Positions 21,013 to 35,157 of a stretch of DNA of 64,000 bases are shown here, one piece after another. Origin of the DNA: Thelephora terrestris. Taxonomy: Eukaryota; Basidiomycota; Agaricomycetes; Thelephorales; Thelephoraceae. Made by a program: the position numbers and the translations under genes. Below the pieces are notes generated by a model. That model did no database searches and was not told where the DNA came from. It saw only the letters and a program-made list of their open reading frames with translations. The DNA lies in assembly GCA_015956445.1 (NCBI GenBank), contig WIUZ02000001.1, positions 3,844,001 through 3,908,000 of the forward strand, given 5' to 3'. Each line of letters opens with the position of its first letter. Position 1 is the first letter of the stretch.

Positions 21013-23470
21013 TCATCTCGGTGTTTGTGGGATGGGCGTTATCCCTCTAGAAACCCGGGTCCGTTGAAAAGCCAAGGCTTTGTCAACTGCGTCGAGAACG
21101 GGTTTCATCGCCTGAATTAGAAATGTCAGCATGAACGCTTGTCCCTGAACGTGTGCACAAACCAGCTCCACCCTCCTTGGATCAACCTTCTCACGCGGTG
21201 CGGCCTTTACAATTGCCTCAACTTTTTCGTGTGTACTTGCAAGATACCCAGCCATCTTCGCAGCCTTCGCTGCACGTTGATTCCTGAGGGTTTCCGTCAT
21301 GGGCAACGAAGCCTGTGATGGGGGAGGATAGATCGAGTGCCAATAGTGACGAAGGAACTCGTTCGCTGCCGTCTGGCAGGTAGACATTTGACGCATAAGG
21401 TTCTCAGGGATCTCCTCTGCGCCAAGACATTAGTGCCGCAATATCCTGCAACCGTACAAGCCACACACTTCTTTTGGTCTTGACCTCCAAGCGTAATTTG
21501 ACGTTGGAAGTCATCGACCCCAGACCGGACTCCATCGCCTTCTTATCGAGGGTGAGCTGACAGTGACTTAGGGTGAGTGAAAGAGGGTCATCCCTCCATA
21601 ACGTGTACACCGCACCTCTGTCAAGCTTCGTTCCCAACCTCCCAGACAACCCTTAAGCTCACTAAACGCTTGTGGAACGCTGACCTACGATGCGTTGTGA
21701 AAAAAAAAAGCCTCGAGATTCCAAACAACGCGTACCTTCTGTTTACCAGACGCATCTTCCTTGTTGATCGCTCGGCTCTCGAAGTAGCGTTGGCTGTCTT
21801 TCATGTCCAAAGCGATCCCTTCATATGCTTGAGAGTCGTTGAGGTCGTCAAGCTCAATCTGGGAGTAAGATTCTTGCGTCTGAGGTAAACCCGTCAACAC
21901 AGGACGATATGCCATATTAGCAGGTCACCCTACATCCGTCGAGTTGGAGTCGTTCAACCGTCTACGCTTTGCAGGCGGACCGTCCCCACTGTCAAACATT
22001 ACTTCATTCAAATGTACTCCAGCAGTATAGCGAAAGGTTACGAACAGCGCAGATTTGAGTAATCTCTCCGAGTGCTCGTTGAACCTTCGAATAAGGGGAA
22101 GGGCTGCCTTTTGCCTTCCCGCCTGCATAGTGGTATCACCTCGGTTTCCCGTCTAGTCGTTCCAACCCTCAGCCCAAGGTCAGGAAATCAGTATCAAATC
22201 AAATCTTGCATACCTCTCCGTGATCCTCAGCGGTGGCGCCCAGGTCTATAAACATCCCCACGTCACCTTCGACTTCTTTCCTGGGTTCCAATCCTGAGAG
22301 AATCGGTCAGACGAGGGGGGAAAGCGATTACTCATACATGCCTACCATCGTCGTCTTTCACAAGGTACTGGTCAAATATTGGGTCCGCCTTGACAACGTG
22401 TTGGGCGGCAGAAGACCTGATAGAAGCCCGGTTTGCGTGAAAAAGCTTTGACTCAAAGTACCGTTTCCAAAACTCTTCCGAGGTGAGCTGTCGCACCAAA
22501 GCGTAAGCTCGTACTGCAAAATACTTGGACGATAAGAGCGTACCTTACTCGGGACATTTTCGCTGTAGGCTTTTCCAACGACAGGGTACTCCTCGAATAT
22601 ATCGTGAACCAGTTGGGGGGTGATCACGATCTTGATTTCCCCATCCACGGTCTGTGGGCGAGGGTCCACGAGTTGACCAGATTTCCCCTTCTTTTGGTTT
22701 TCCATAGCCGATTGCGCGGACAACAGATGCTTCATGACGAAGGCCGTCAGACGCGGAATTCAAGGAAACGAGGAAGATTGTATTTATGTACCTCCCTACC
22801 GTCCCAAAATTCATTTTCTGTAATCTGACCGGTCATAACGAGTTCGCGATGGAGATTCGCGAGTTCTGGGGAATTCAAGAGAACTCGTTTTCGCAACAGA
22901 AAGTCGGCGGCATCATTTCCTGACCCAGATCTATCGCTTGCAATGGAAGAAGCTCGAGGCGTGCCGCCTGGTTGACGGATAGCAGATTTCTTAGGGGGTG
23001 GAGCAGTGAAATTATTCGGTGTCGCAGGTGCAGCGGGTGTATCGGTAGGTAATAGTCCCGGGGTGCGCGCAGTCCTGTTCCTGCTGATATGATTCGTGAT
23101 CTCATTCTTGAATTGTTCGCGCTCAGCTGTTGCAACAGGTGCGGGGTTGGTAAACGTGAACGTGTGTCCTTCAGGAAACGAGTAGAGCACAAGCTTGAGT
23201 TTCACTTGGGCGGCTCCCACTTTGCTGCATAGCAAAGCTGTTCGCGGACATGGTCGGATATCAAGACGCGTCAAGACCTACGGATGAGTTTACTGCTATG
23301 CAACAAAGATGGCAATGAGAGTACAGACATGAATGGTCCGTGTTCGGGATCTTGAGGGTATGTCCCGGTTTTCCGTCTGGAGTAAAGGTTATGTGCGAAT
23401 CGGTGAGTTGGAGCGTCCCATTTTGTTTTTTAAAAGTAGCCTTTCCGGTGCAAACAACGGTTGAAGGCAT
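21013..23470 (-). CDS. TFB1: TFIIH core subunit TFB1/p62 (GTF2H1)
   Basis: Ten minus-strand exons (23470-23329, 23237-22792, 22729-22544, 22487-22346, 22293-22214, 22152-21934, 21879-21736, 21684-21616, 21556-21469, 21416-21013) encode about 639 aa. The N-terminal PH-like domain is visible (TLQLTDSHITFTPDGKPGH, SLLCSKVGAAQVKLKLVL). BSD-type segments follow (LANLHRELVMTGQITENEFW, LTSEEFWKRYFESKLFHANR). The C-terminus has LGGWERSLTELTLDKKAME and RQMSTCQTAANEFLRHYW, typical of Tfb1. The subunit scaffolds the TFIIH core with Ssl1, Tfb2, Tfb4 and the XPB and XPD homologues in transcription initiation and nucleotide excision repair. The gene converges on the golgin gene, with stop codons as little as 20 bp apart. 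Confidence 0.9.
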
Positions 23471-23820
23471 AAAAGGATGGACGCTCCGGTCAAGGGCCGG
23501 TGTGGCGCGTACAAGTGGGGATGTGGCTTGATACCGCTCGGAGCTTCCCGCGCTGAAGACACTCCATCGACATTCTTTTATCGTAATCTAACCAATGCCA
23601 TCTATTAAACACGTATAATGCGAACGAACAGAGGAACGACCCAAAGCGAGGACGATTTCGAGCGTATCCTTCGCAACCACGTATTTTTGAGACACCCTTC
23701 CCCTCCTTTGAACTCGAGGCCGGATTCCAGCCTACATTTCTTCTGGGATCAATATTTGAAGATCACACCCGGGTCTAGTCATTTCAGCACGAGTCGCTCA
23801 CCTTCCCTCGCTTTTCTGGC
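23471..23820. promoter_or_regulatory. Divergent promoter region, TFB1 / phosphatase gene
   Basis: A 350-bp gap separates opposite start codons. It holds an open frame on the plus strand but nothing protein-like; I read it as promoter and leaders. Confidence 0.35.
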
Positions 23821-24873
23821 ATGGCTCCGAAGAGATTATTGGTCGTCTATGACTTTGACTGGTGTGTTCCTACAACTGCGGTCATGGGTTTGCTGGTTCT
23901 CATTGCGTCGTCTACTAGGTCAATGGCCGATCAGGATACCGATAGATACATCTTCGAAGTCAATGACATCGAGTTGCGCAGGCGGATGGAGGACCTGGAG
24001 GACAGGATGCAGTGGACCGACCTAGTGTAAATTCTGATCCTTGAGCGACTTGAAATCCCTCTAATTTCTTACAGTGCCATGTCGCTCCGAGAGTTCCACG
24101 AACGAGGCGGAACGAGGGAACAGATTGAAAGCGCATTGAAAAATATGCCCTTCGTTCGTTGGACTATCCAATTCCAAAGCTCCAGCTGTGTCTCAACTAT
24201 AAACCTATCTAGCACCCCGCTATGGTTCGGGCCCTCAAGGGTCTTAAACAGGCCGCGGACCCCGAGACCACCCTCTTTTGCCTTTCCAACGCCAACTCCG
24301 TGTTCATCTCGACCATTCTTCAGGTGTGCAGAAATGTTGGCAACCTTTGTGGCCAGTCTTAATCGCCCGGAATAGGACAAAGGGTTGGTCGAACTATTCA
24401 CCGAGATCGTGACCAATCCCGCGGAGTGGGACGAGTCTGGTCTGCTCGAGCTTCGCAGGCGTGTTGACCCTGCTGGAGTGCAGCACGGGTGCAAAGTTGG
24501 ATGCAGCGCCAATATGTGTAAAGGTGGGCCTGCCTTATCTGAGGTCCGTTTCTCGTGACTAAAGTCACTCCAGGCGAAGAACTGAAAGCCTTCTTCGAGC
24601 GTCATAAACCAGAATTTGACCAGGTCATCTACGTCGGGGATGGGGGAAATGATTACTGCCCCACTCTGCGTCTCAGAAGGCACGTTCGGTGGATCTCAAT
24701 GGTCCCACCTACTCATGTACGTGTTTAGCCAAGACACAGTCCTCTGTCGTCGCCAGAAAGGGTTGGAGAAAAGGATAGAGACGGAAGGACCCAAGGATGG
24801 ACTCCAGTGTCAAGTTGTCAAGTGGACCCAAGCCTGGGAGGTCGAAGAATATTACAAAGCAAATTGCTCATAG
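23821..24873 (+). CDS. PHOSPHO1-type HAD phosphatase
   Basis: Seven exons (23821-23861, 23919-24026, 24075-24153, 24213-24323, 24376-24523, 24574-24679, 24729-24873) encode about 245 aa, the family size. HAD motif I is rebuilt across intron 1: LLVVYDFDWSMADQDTDR, with the nucleophile and acid/base Asp pair in DFD. Later motifs are LFCLSNANSVFISTIL (motif II region), CKVGCSANMCKGEEL, and VIYVGDGGNDYCPTLRLR (motif IV). Relatives hydrolyse phosphocholine and phosphoethanolamine or similar small phosphomonoesters; the substrate here is unknown. The last intron (24680-24728) appears to be GC-AG (GCACGT): only that donor gives the family-like LRLRSQD junction. A GT donor a few bases downstream also keeps frame but yields RRHVRQD. 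Confidence 0.85.
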
Positions 24874-25040
24874 ATTTTCACAAACGTGGAATGCAGACAG
24901 ATCAGACGCCGATAGAGATATCAACTTTGTCGCACGTTCGTTCATCTATATTGAGACTCACTGACTCGGCGACGTCGCGAGCACTGACATAAGAGGTGCT
25001 TGTGTACATACAGTTAAGGATATATTCGTTCTCGGACTGG

Positions 25041-25411
25041 TTAAGCCGTCTTGTGAGCGTCAACGTTGGGAGCCTAATCGCAATGAGAAGTCGATCTAGT
25101 GGACACGATGGAGTCTTACCCTGTCCTGGATTCCCAAAGCCACGGTAATGGCCTGGAACTCGGCCTGAGTTGCAACAACGTTGCCGGCGCAAACTGGAAG
25201 GTATATCTGTATAAGTTTCCCCAACCGGCATAGTGAGGGGGTCGAACGTACTATCGATGATTCGCTGCTCAGGACAACCGACTTTCTGAGCGATCTGAGT
25301 GTAAGACAGCCCTGTGCACCCATAAGCCATTTATAGACGAGAACCTCAGAAAAAAATACCGGATTTATTCTTAGCAGCAGCAAGAGCAGCGCATTGAGGG
25401 TTGGGTGGCAT
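25041..25411 (-). CDS. Cyanase N-terminal-like small protein, catalytic domain absent
   Basis: Four minus-strand exons (25411-25360, 25311-25252, 25193-25120, 25073-25041) give about 72 aa beginning MPPNPQCAALAAAKNKSG and continuing LSYTQIAQKVGCPEQRII, DICAGNVVATQAEFQAIT, VALGIQDRAPNVDAHKTA before TAA. This matches the N-terminal helical, HTH-like domain of cyanate hydratase (AAL.AAK.K.G....IA...G and the following ..FQA...ALGI). A full cyanase is about 150-160 aa, with its Arg/Glu/Ser active site in the C-terminal half. I cannot find that half downstream, where the end of the phosphatase gene lies 167 bp away on the opposite strand. It may be a pseudogene remnant or a stand-alone HTH-like protein. 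Cyanase activity is not expected. Confidence 0.5.
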
Positions 25412-25639
25412 TTCTTTAGACTTTCTAGAGCAGGGGTTAAGGATAGTGCTTGAGCGTGGAACTCGCTCGGTCAGTGGCGAGACGAGGTGACATATCGGGC
25501 TATAAGTTGCCACGATCTGATTGGTCCAGGTCGACTCAAACACCCACCAGCGCAGCAAAGAGTCGTCCTTTGGTGTTCCAAGCCTCCAACGTCGACTCCA
25601 AACCACCACTGAACTCACAAACTCGCCTCTGACTTTGCG

Positions 25640-27591
<1,952 letters not shown>

Positions 27592-28208
27592 ATTGACGGT
27601 TACGTTCGCTCCACATCCCCAATGTAGATGTATCTCGCACTGTATCATGCATCCTGGCCTGCTTGTCGGTACCCTTTGTATACTCTTCTGTTTATGTCAA
27701 ATCCGGTTTTATGATACCTCCGATTCGCCACCCTTCTGGCCCCTCATTCAGTTGGATCAACGGCGCCCGTATGGGCGCCGTGAGGTGTTGGCAGACATCA
27801 TGGGATTCCGGGCGTTGCTTCCATCGAAAAGGATGTTTGGTCCCCGCAACGAGTCTCCAAATAAAACACTCCATCACGTTGCGCACAAACACCCTTGCGC
27901 GACAACATGGCATATTTGGCCGCACTCTCGCCCTTCAGCACGCCCTCTTTGGCGGATGGTATAGCTACCTGGGCACGTTCCATAACCACAAATTGAATCC
28001 TGGTTCCCTCGATCACTTCGAAGATCTGATTGTCGAAAATGCCTCGATCATATGCACGAAAACCGTGTACTTGAACCTATCGCTGGCAGTATCGAACAGT
28101 ATCGGTGACATAAGGATTGTACAGCGTACATCTTCACTTGAGTACAGAACCAGTAAGGCTCAAGAGGAAGGAGAGGGGGGCTGGCTTTATTACAACTGGA
28201 ACAATGGA
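27592..28208. other. Convergent 3' intergenic region
   Basis: This 617-bp gap lies between converging ESA1 and a membrane-protein gene. A plus-strand open frame (27663-28280) and a minus-strand frame (27692-27925) overlap here, but both lack domain features, and the first overlaps the neighbouring coding region. I regard the stretch as 3' UTRs. Confidence 0.35.
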
Positions 28209-29179
28209 TCACGAACCGATGGGTTCCATCGTCTGCACGTTCTGTCGTCTCCTCAAGGCTCCGGAATCCTCAGACCCTGATTCCCTGTCGACGATGGCAT
28301 AAGATGAATCCAGCGCGGCGCTCATAGATCCCCACGATCCCTTCCTGCCCACCCTCGACTTGATCACGCTATCCTCTTCCCCTTCCCCATCCGTCGTGAC
28401 CGCCTTCTCGCCGTTCCCGTTTTCATCGTCCAGCTGGCTCAGGGGAGTCATGATCGTACTGCTCTTGCTCAACGAACCGAATCTCTTCCTTTCGATCGTC
28501 GGTGAGGGCGGCGTGGAAGCTGCAGGAGAGAAAACGCCAACTCCGGCCAGGGCCGGGTTGCCCTCGTACAGTGAACTCAAGGAGGAGGACGGAGGGTGAC
28601 AGGAACGCGAATCGTCGATCTCGAGTCGCAGTTTCTCTCCAATCTCTTGCAAGGGTTGAGCGTTGAAAGTGTCGGCCGGGAAGCTCGGGCTAGAAGGTAT
28701 GCTCCCTACTACGGATGCCGACTGGATAATGATCGTCGGGGGTTTTGCGTCGGATCCTTCAACCACAGCCACGGTATGCAGAGACCCGCGATCGCTCGTG
28801 GAAGCCTTCGTGTCGTCGATAACTCCAAGCGTTCGCGCGATAATGTACGATGTCACGTCCTACAATACAACCACAACGAAGTGGATGGTCCCCGAACCCC
28901 AGGCGCGTTCGAAACGTAACGTGACCGAACCGCAAAGACCGAAGAAAAGGTGAGGAGAGAGGAGAGATTAGCGTCGTAAGGATTACGTGAGGAATGGTGT
29001 GAAGAGAATAGACTTGCAAGCATAACCAACAGGACGAGTGGCGTAATGATGAATACCGCGGCTAATCGGAAGGTGGATGCTGAGGCGTCCACCCAGGAAC
29101 CAGGCTCGTAGTCCCAAAGATATTCGATGTACTGAGCCCATAGTAGGCTGGGGAGTCCGAAGAGAGTCACCATAGTCAT
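28209..29179 (-). CDS. Conserved basidiomycete membrane protein of unknown function
   Basis: Two minus-strand exons (29179-29018 and 28859-28209) encode about 270 aa. Exon 1 gives MTMVTLFGLPSLLWAQYIE, DYEPGSWVDAS and one hydrophobic helix (LAAVFIITPLVLLVML). Exon 2 continues DVTSYIIARTLGVIDDTKAS into a long Ser/Pro/Glu-rich cytosolic tail. The intron (29017-28860, 158 nt) needs a GC donor (GCAAGT): the only AG before exon 2 is the one at its end, and only this donor keeps phase 0. It also places ML next to DVTSYIIARTLG, which I recall as a conserved join in mushroom proteins of this type. I know no function. It has one membrane helix near the N-terminus and a disordered tail with possible phosphosites. 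Confidence 0.6.
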
Positions 29180-29675
29180 CGTTCAGCGGAGAGTGGGGTT
29201 CGTTGGCCACTTGGGCCGAGGCCATGATCTCGATCGGCGTCATCCCCGACCCTCAACGCAACTGTCGCCAGTTGGCCACCGCCGCTCCAGTAAAATGCTT
29301 AGATCTTGTAGGACTAATATGGCGACATCAAGTAGGAAAAATACAAACATAATAGGGAAAGCTGGAGACACATCCACTGCATCCAACTAAATAGTATAAT
29401 TCAACAAGGGGTGAGATGAGCACAAGCATACGAGTAGTGAATAACAGGGTAAGCAGCAAAATAAATCGAAAAAATGAGGGAGCAACGCTTGTTCAAGCCC
29501 CAGGCTTGCAGCAGAAGGGGGGAAGATGGAAAATGCGTTAATGAAAGACATCCACAAGTTGCATAGACTCTGTGGGGGACGCGAGCGAGCACAGGAAACA
29601 CGAAATACAGGGACCCGACCTCAATATGACAAATAATTTCAACACCTAGACACCTTCAAAAGTGACCTGGTTTAC
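29180..29675. other. Intergenic region between two minus-strand genes
   Basis: These 496 bp are the 3' UTR of the CSL gene plus the promoter of the membrane-protein gene. I see no coding or repeat features. Confidence 0.35.
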
Positions 29676-32600
29676 TCAAGGATAGAGGATCGACGAGGGG
29701 AACACAACTCCATCGTCTCTGACGAGGATGACCGGCCTCCTCTTCGCGGCCTCCGTTTCGGGCGGGAGGCAACCCATCACTTCGCCGCACCGAACCTCGA
29801 CATAGGGGGACGGTTCCGAGCCGAAGAAGATATTTAAAGGCTCCGTTTTGGAGAAATTTTCTCCGTAAACGGTTAGCATCTTGGCTGAGTGCGGATTCGG
29901 CCTAACGGAATGGTGTCCTTTTGGAGCCTCCGATGCACGATCGGGGGGCAAATACTTGACCACCCCGGGGAAAGGTGTCACGGGCTTGTTCGGGACTGGG
30001 TATGACAATCCGGCAGGGATATCTCTTTGGTCGAAGAGGACTGGAGGGACATAGAAATTGTATCTCACTTGCTCTGCAGCTCAAAGTTTCAGCCATGTGA
30101 TCAAAGTTGCTCCTCAGGATCGGCTCACCAGTACCGACAATTGTCCAGACACTAGTCTCTCCAATATCAACCTGCCATAACGCTCCAGATCCCCCGAGGC
30201 CGGTGATACCATCAGCTGTAGAAGGTCGCTTGGTACCTCCAGAACCGGCAGAATGCGGACGTTTGGAACGACCCTTCATTTGGGAGCTCTTGGAGGCCCC
30301 ACCCGCGCTGCTAGTAGCCCTCTTGCCCTTCTTGACACGACCTCCGTCGTTGGTGCCCTCTAAATCCATCGGTGACAAGGGGATATCCAGACTTCCGAAT
30401 GCATGAACAGTGCCGGAAGAGCTTGGCGTGGGGGTAGAAGTGGCCGGTGATCCAGGCATAGCAGGGGAGTCAGTGTCTCTCGTTGGCAGAGGTAAAGTCA
30501 GAGTAGGGGTCCACTGTCTACCCTCCACAGGGCGGTAAGTATTGACTTTCTCCGCCATACAGGACAAGAAGGCTCCAGAATTGCCAGGGGTTCCAGGTTC
30601 AGTAGGGAGCTTGTTCGGCTCGTAGACCTCGAATGCGATCTTGTGTAGCTGGGAAACAGGGTCACCGCATACCTCTCCAGGAGCACAGTAGTGGTCCGGC
30701 ACAGCCTTTCCACCTTCTTGAATCCCTCCACCGACGACGGTGGTTTGATGGTCAACCTTGCGGATAATCAAGATAGGGCTGACAACACCCGAAGTAAGAC
30801 ACTGGAGGACAATTGTTTGATTGTAATAGATTGGGATCTGGGAGCCGTTGTTCGTGAACTGAATAGCATTAGGGGGTGGCGAAGGATATTCCGGCTGAGG
30901 CGGAGGTGGAGGAGGCGCGTCAATACCACCGACCGGTTTGTTGATATCAACGATGTACATGATGAAAGGGTCTAGTCGTATTGATATCAGCGGCGACTCC
31001 AATTGCGTTGACAGGGGAACAAGCCTTACCCCAGCTGGATGTCCGCGCTACGAACGCAGGAGTGCTTGCCTTAGCCCGAACGTCGAGGCCCATCAATGGA
31101 GCTCCATCGGATCCCTTGAACGAAGAACCTGATGCCGAGACGCAGAGGTACTTGGTTGACACCGTCTGTGATCGCAGGCGATGGAAGAGGGAGACGGTCG
31201 AGCCATGATTGATGCACACTGGGACAGGTGCAAACGAGATTAGCACTAGAAGTGAAAAATGCACGATGGAATCAGGGATCACATACATTCCAAATTTTTC
31301 GCGCTCTGCCTCTTTTTGCTAGGCTTGCTGATCACTTTGATGGGCTTGCTGGGGAAGAGGCCGATCAACTTGCCCTCTTCGTCACCGAGAGATGGAGCTG
31401 TAACCTTAACTAGGGCCTCGACTTTTTTACGTTTTTCATCAGCTTCGGAAATGAAAAGTTGTTTTCCGACGCATCGGCCAACGAAGGTGGTTCCGCTCGG
31501 AGGGTCAGTCGCATCGAATGGCTTTCCTGACGCTCCTGCCCACTCGACCGAACTTTCTGGAGGAATGGGCTCTCCCGAGATGGAAACGACGACTCGTGGA
31601 GGAGCAAGAGCTGGTTCCTCTCCGTTCCTGCGCTCGGACCACCACGAGTTCCCTACCATCACCGCAGTCGGTGGAGGGCAAAGGAATCTGTAATCAACCC
31701 GGTTGACGTTAGCGCAGGTCCAATCAAAGGAGCGAAACATAACATAACGGTAGATCAACATCAACTAGGAGAAATCAAAATAGAAGGAATTGAGTAAGCT
31801 GATGAAACACACCAACCTCTTCTCGTTTCCGTACGACTTTTGAGCGACCTTACTAGACATCACGATGATTGAGCGTTCGCCGAACGCGAGGCGGTTTGGT
31901 GTCCGCGCGTATTGGTCCAGATAGCGCCTAGGAATGAATCCGCATTCAAAATTTCCGCGATCGGAGGGTGAAACTGGCGCACCTTATGAAAGACTGGAAA
32001 TCGTTAGGGACAGTGAGGTTTGGAGAGCCTTGTAACTCTTGAGAAGTGTCCATAGAAGATCCGTGCGCGTCCGATTGTGGATAATCCATAGAAGATCCGT
32101 TGATAGGATTGGATCCTGAGAAATTTGACATGCCGTCGTACCTCGCAATCGCCTGGTTGTGGAATTGCGGATGAGGTTGGAGATCCTGCATCATGTCACT
32201 CTGAGAGGGGGAGAATGGGGTGGAAGTCGAGTTATGGCGGGAAGGAGAGGTATAGACGTTCTGTTGTTGGTAACGGGAGAAGTCCTGGAACTGTTGTTGC
32301 GGCTGTGCGTGAGTATTTGCAGACGGACCATCCATGCCATTCAATCCACCGAGTCCGCCCTGATAATCATGATTGCGGTACCCAGTTTGAACATTCATTG
32401 GAGCGATGCGCCGGAAATCGGATACAGAGGCAGAGTGTCGCGGGATGGAGGGGAAGTAATCCTGGGGCATCGTAAAGGATGGAGTGGGGTGAGAGTGGTA
32501 TGGGGAGGGATCTGTCACGGCACCGTTCAAAGATGGGCTAGAGTACATGCTCTGCTGGGCCTGCATTCCAAGATTATTGGTGGAGTAACCTCGAACGGAG

Positions 32601-32947
32601 ATCCCGTTATTACCAGAATACATGTCGTAGGTATTTTGCTGGCCATGAGAGTTCATAGGGTGGTTTTGAGATATGTGGGCATTCATGGATCCATTGATGG
32701 GGACGACCTGATGATGACTTTGCTGATTGTGTGCGTTAACACTGTCCCCCACGCTATTACCCCCATAGCTACTGTACGGGTCGCCGATGTGATGAGACGC
32801 GTACACGACCTCCGTACGACCGTCGGAGTGTTTGAGCAGTTCCGCGAGCTCCCATCGCGCAAGTTCTATACCATCTTGGCCATTGGTGGGATTTTGGAGA
32901 CCGAACTCTGATCGCTGGTCCTGGGGGACTGTCCATGCCTGTGCCAT
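29676..32947 (-). CDS. CSL (CBF1/RBP-J/Su(H)) family transcription factor
   Basis: Six minus-strand exons (32947-31983, 31927-31817, 31687-31287, 31218-31030, 30971-30129, 30067-29676) encode about 966 aa. The first 320 residues are a Gln/Asn/Ser/His-rich disordered region. The Rel-homology N-terminal domain follows: QYARTPNRLAFGERSIIV, SSKVAQKSYGNEKRFLCPPP. The beta-trefoil has GTTFVGRCVGKQLFIS, CINHGSTVSLFHRLRSQTVS and TKYLCVSASG. The C-terminal Ig-like part has MLTVYGENFSKTEPLNIFFG. Fungal CSL proteins (such as Cbf11 and Cbf12 in fission yeast) bind RTGGGAA-type sites and affect adhesion, cell cycle and lipid genes. Two low-complexity inserts lie within the conserved body: a Pro run just after NKPVGGIDA and a Ser/Lys-rich insert of about 90 residues encoded near 30200-30480, both in keeping with fungal CSL proteins. 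Confidence 0.92.
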
Positions 32948-33642
32948 ATCTCAAGATGTTCAGGAAGGGCGGTAGAGGAAGAAAACTAGGGAAGGGCCGG
33001 CGGGACGTTCGGCGTCGCTCTCACTCGACCAAAGCTGGTCGGGGCCAGGGGGGGAAGGACGAGGAACGCTGGGGATGACGACCAGTGGTGGAGGTCGAAG
33101 GGAGGAAGGGAGATCAACATCAGAGAACCTAGTCTTATACCCATTTGTGAGAACTATAACATGCGTTACAATCATTATTATCTACATCGCCTGCTTCATT
33201 TTTGATTTTCCGCCCAATTTCACTTTGTAATCGAGGTCTGCTAGTGTCTTGTGGATCGTCTAACAGTGGACGTTGCACTGGATGGCCGGCGTACCGCGAC
33301 GAAGAGCCGTTGTCGATAAGCGACGCCGCCACGTGCGACGTCGACGCTTAACCCTCCCCATCTTCTTTACACTCTCCACTCACTCCGGGGAAGGCTTTAT
33401 CGCTGGCCACCTTGGCTGGACTTGCGCTTTTCTCCTCCCATTTCTCCAGAGGAGAGTCCCTCGGCGTTGTCCTGCAGCTGTCCGGCCCGGCGTGCCAATA
33501 GATAGCAAGGTCCCTGATCTCCGCGCAACCAGATCAGCTTTCCTCCCAAACTTCCGTAAATCTCATCCCCCCCAAACCAGCTCAATCGGCTGCGTTTGCT
33601 CACAGTTTGAGTTTGTAGCCAGTTTCTCCCTCATCCCACAAC
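32948..33642. promoter_or_regulatory. Divergent promoter region, CSL gene / hypothetical gene
   Basis: This 695-bp gap separates opposite start codons. A plus-strand open frame (33273-33875) overlaps the next gene in another frame and looks spurious. I see no other feature. Confidence 0.35.
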
Positions 33643-35157
33643 ATGTCCTATCCTTTGGAAACCGCTCGTCATCACCGGCCTCCACCCATCTCCATCCACA
33701 AACCCGACGCGCCTCAAGACTTGGCAACCTCACCCTTCTCAGTTTTATCCATGTCTCCAACGCGTTCTCCTACTTCCCCTTCGTTTACCAGTCGTCCCCG
33801 TGGTGGAAAGCGCATAAAATCTCCGCCACCTTCACAGTCACCTCTCCCCTCAAAGGCTCTTCAGAGCGACCTTGAGACCTTCGCGGAGCAGTGTAGGCTC
33901 TGGTTCGTTTTCTATTCCCTTTTTTCATCAAACTTATTCTGATCTATTTTTAACAGGTATTATAACCAGGACGAGGAGGCTGGTCGTTTGATGACACAGA
34001 CTTTGACCACCCTTCCCCCGTCGCAACGACCTCCGTTTGCAAGACTCCAGGCATCAGTCCGTTCCGGATACCATGCTCACGTAACTGCGCGTCGCAACGC
34101 AGAATATCATGCTCACCTTTCGGTGACATTACCTGGCGGTTCTTTATCGGCCCATTCTCGCTTGCATCCGAACGGGCCGACCGCTCGTAAGGAACGCTAC
34201 GAACGTCTTGAAAAATTCATCCGCATCTGGTGTACCCTTGGGATGCCAGGTACCCGACCATTTTTCGAAGCATTGTGGGCCGTGGTGAGACTCCAAACAC
34301 TACCGGACAACTTGGGCGGGGCTGGATCTCGTAGAATCACATGGGAGATTGATGATGCTGTGTTTCAAGAAGCCGCGTGAGTTGCTTCAATCGTGTTTGA
34401 CTGCAGTCTGCTGACGAGCTTCGTAATTCTCTAGAGGCAAGGACTTCATGCTGGAGGCCATCAATGTTCTCAAAGGGGTGGGCTAGATTTTCTCGGGTAT
34501 CCACCGTTTCGTGTTATCTAATCACCCCAACAGGTGCTCGCTTTCGAAGACGTACTCTCGGCTAACTCCCGTTCATCAAGCGTGTCGGCGCTGGGGTCGA
34601 CTCTGCCTGCCCACTCACGGATGCAATCACAACCTCTCCTTTACAACCCTGGGTCGCCACCTCCAATTTCCACCATAACCCTAGCTAAGCGTCCAAGGGC
34701 TCCCAGTGACCCATTCTTGGATACCCCCCCGTTGTCCCGATCCCTGGCAACCACATCATCGGCGTCTCAAATCGGGGATCCCCCAGGGACACCCGACGAC
34801 ATCTCTGTTAACAACGCTCCGGCAGATCCACAGAACTTGACTCCGTCACAACGAGACATATTCCCGGATATCGAAGCTCAAACTCGCATTTGGACGGCGC
34901 CTGACTTGACGAATACCGAATACTCCTCATTGCTGAAACTCTTTCCCTCGTTTATCTCTGCCAAAACCCTTCCAAGGTTCCCTGCCCCTTCCAAGCGAAA
35001 GCAGGATATTGAGGAGGGTGAGGAACAGGCAGAGGAACCGTTTGAGATTCGCTTCGGAACTGGCACGATCAGTCTTGGTGGACCCTTGAGGACCGGGCCA
35101 TGGCGAGGAGGCTGGTGGGTTAGATTTACTTCCTGGTGCAAAACGCTGTTTTGTTGA
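33643..35157 (+). CDS. Conserved hypothetical protein
   Basis: Four exons (33643-33902, 33957-34376, 34435-34477, 34534-35157) encode about 448 aa. The N-terminus is Ser/Pro-rich with a basic patch (RPRGGKRIKSPPPSQSP). The folded-looking middle has YYNQDEEAGRLMTQTL, RKERYERLEKFIRIWCTLGM, PGTRPFFEALWAVVRLQ and RRITWEIDDAVFQEAAGKDF. The second half is Pro/Ser-rich with a Glu-rich segment, ending GGWWVRFTSWCKTLFC. All three introns keep frame, and the helix AGKDFMLEAINVLKGVLAF is built from three exons, which supports a real gene. I do not recognise the family. No signal peptide is seen. The aromatic Cys-containing end could associate with a membrane. Confidence 0.6.

Noticed and set aside
27663-28280. 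205-codon open frame on the plus strand
   Set aside because: It lies in a convergent 3' region, overlaps the membrane-protein gene on the other strand, and shows no domain-like composition.
33273-33875. 200-codon frame overlapping the hypothetical gene at 33643
   Set aside because: It runs in a different frame from the supported four-exon gene and has no coherent features.
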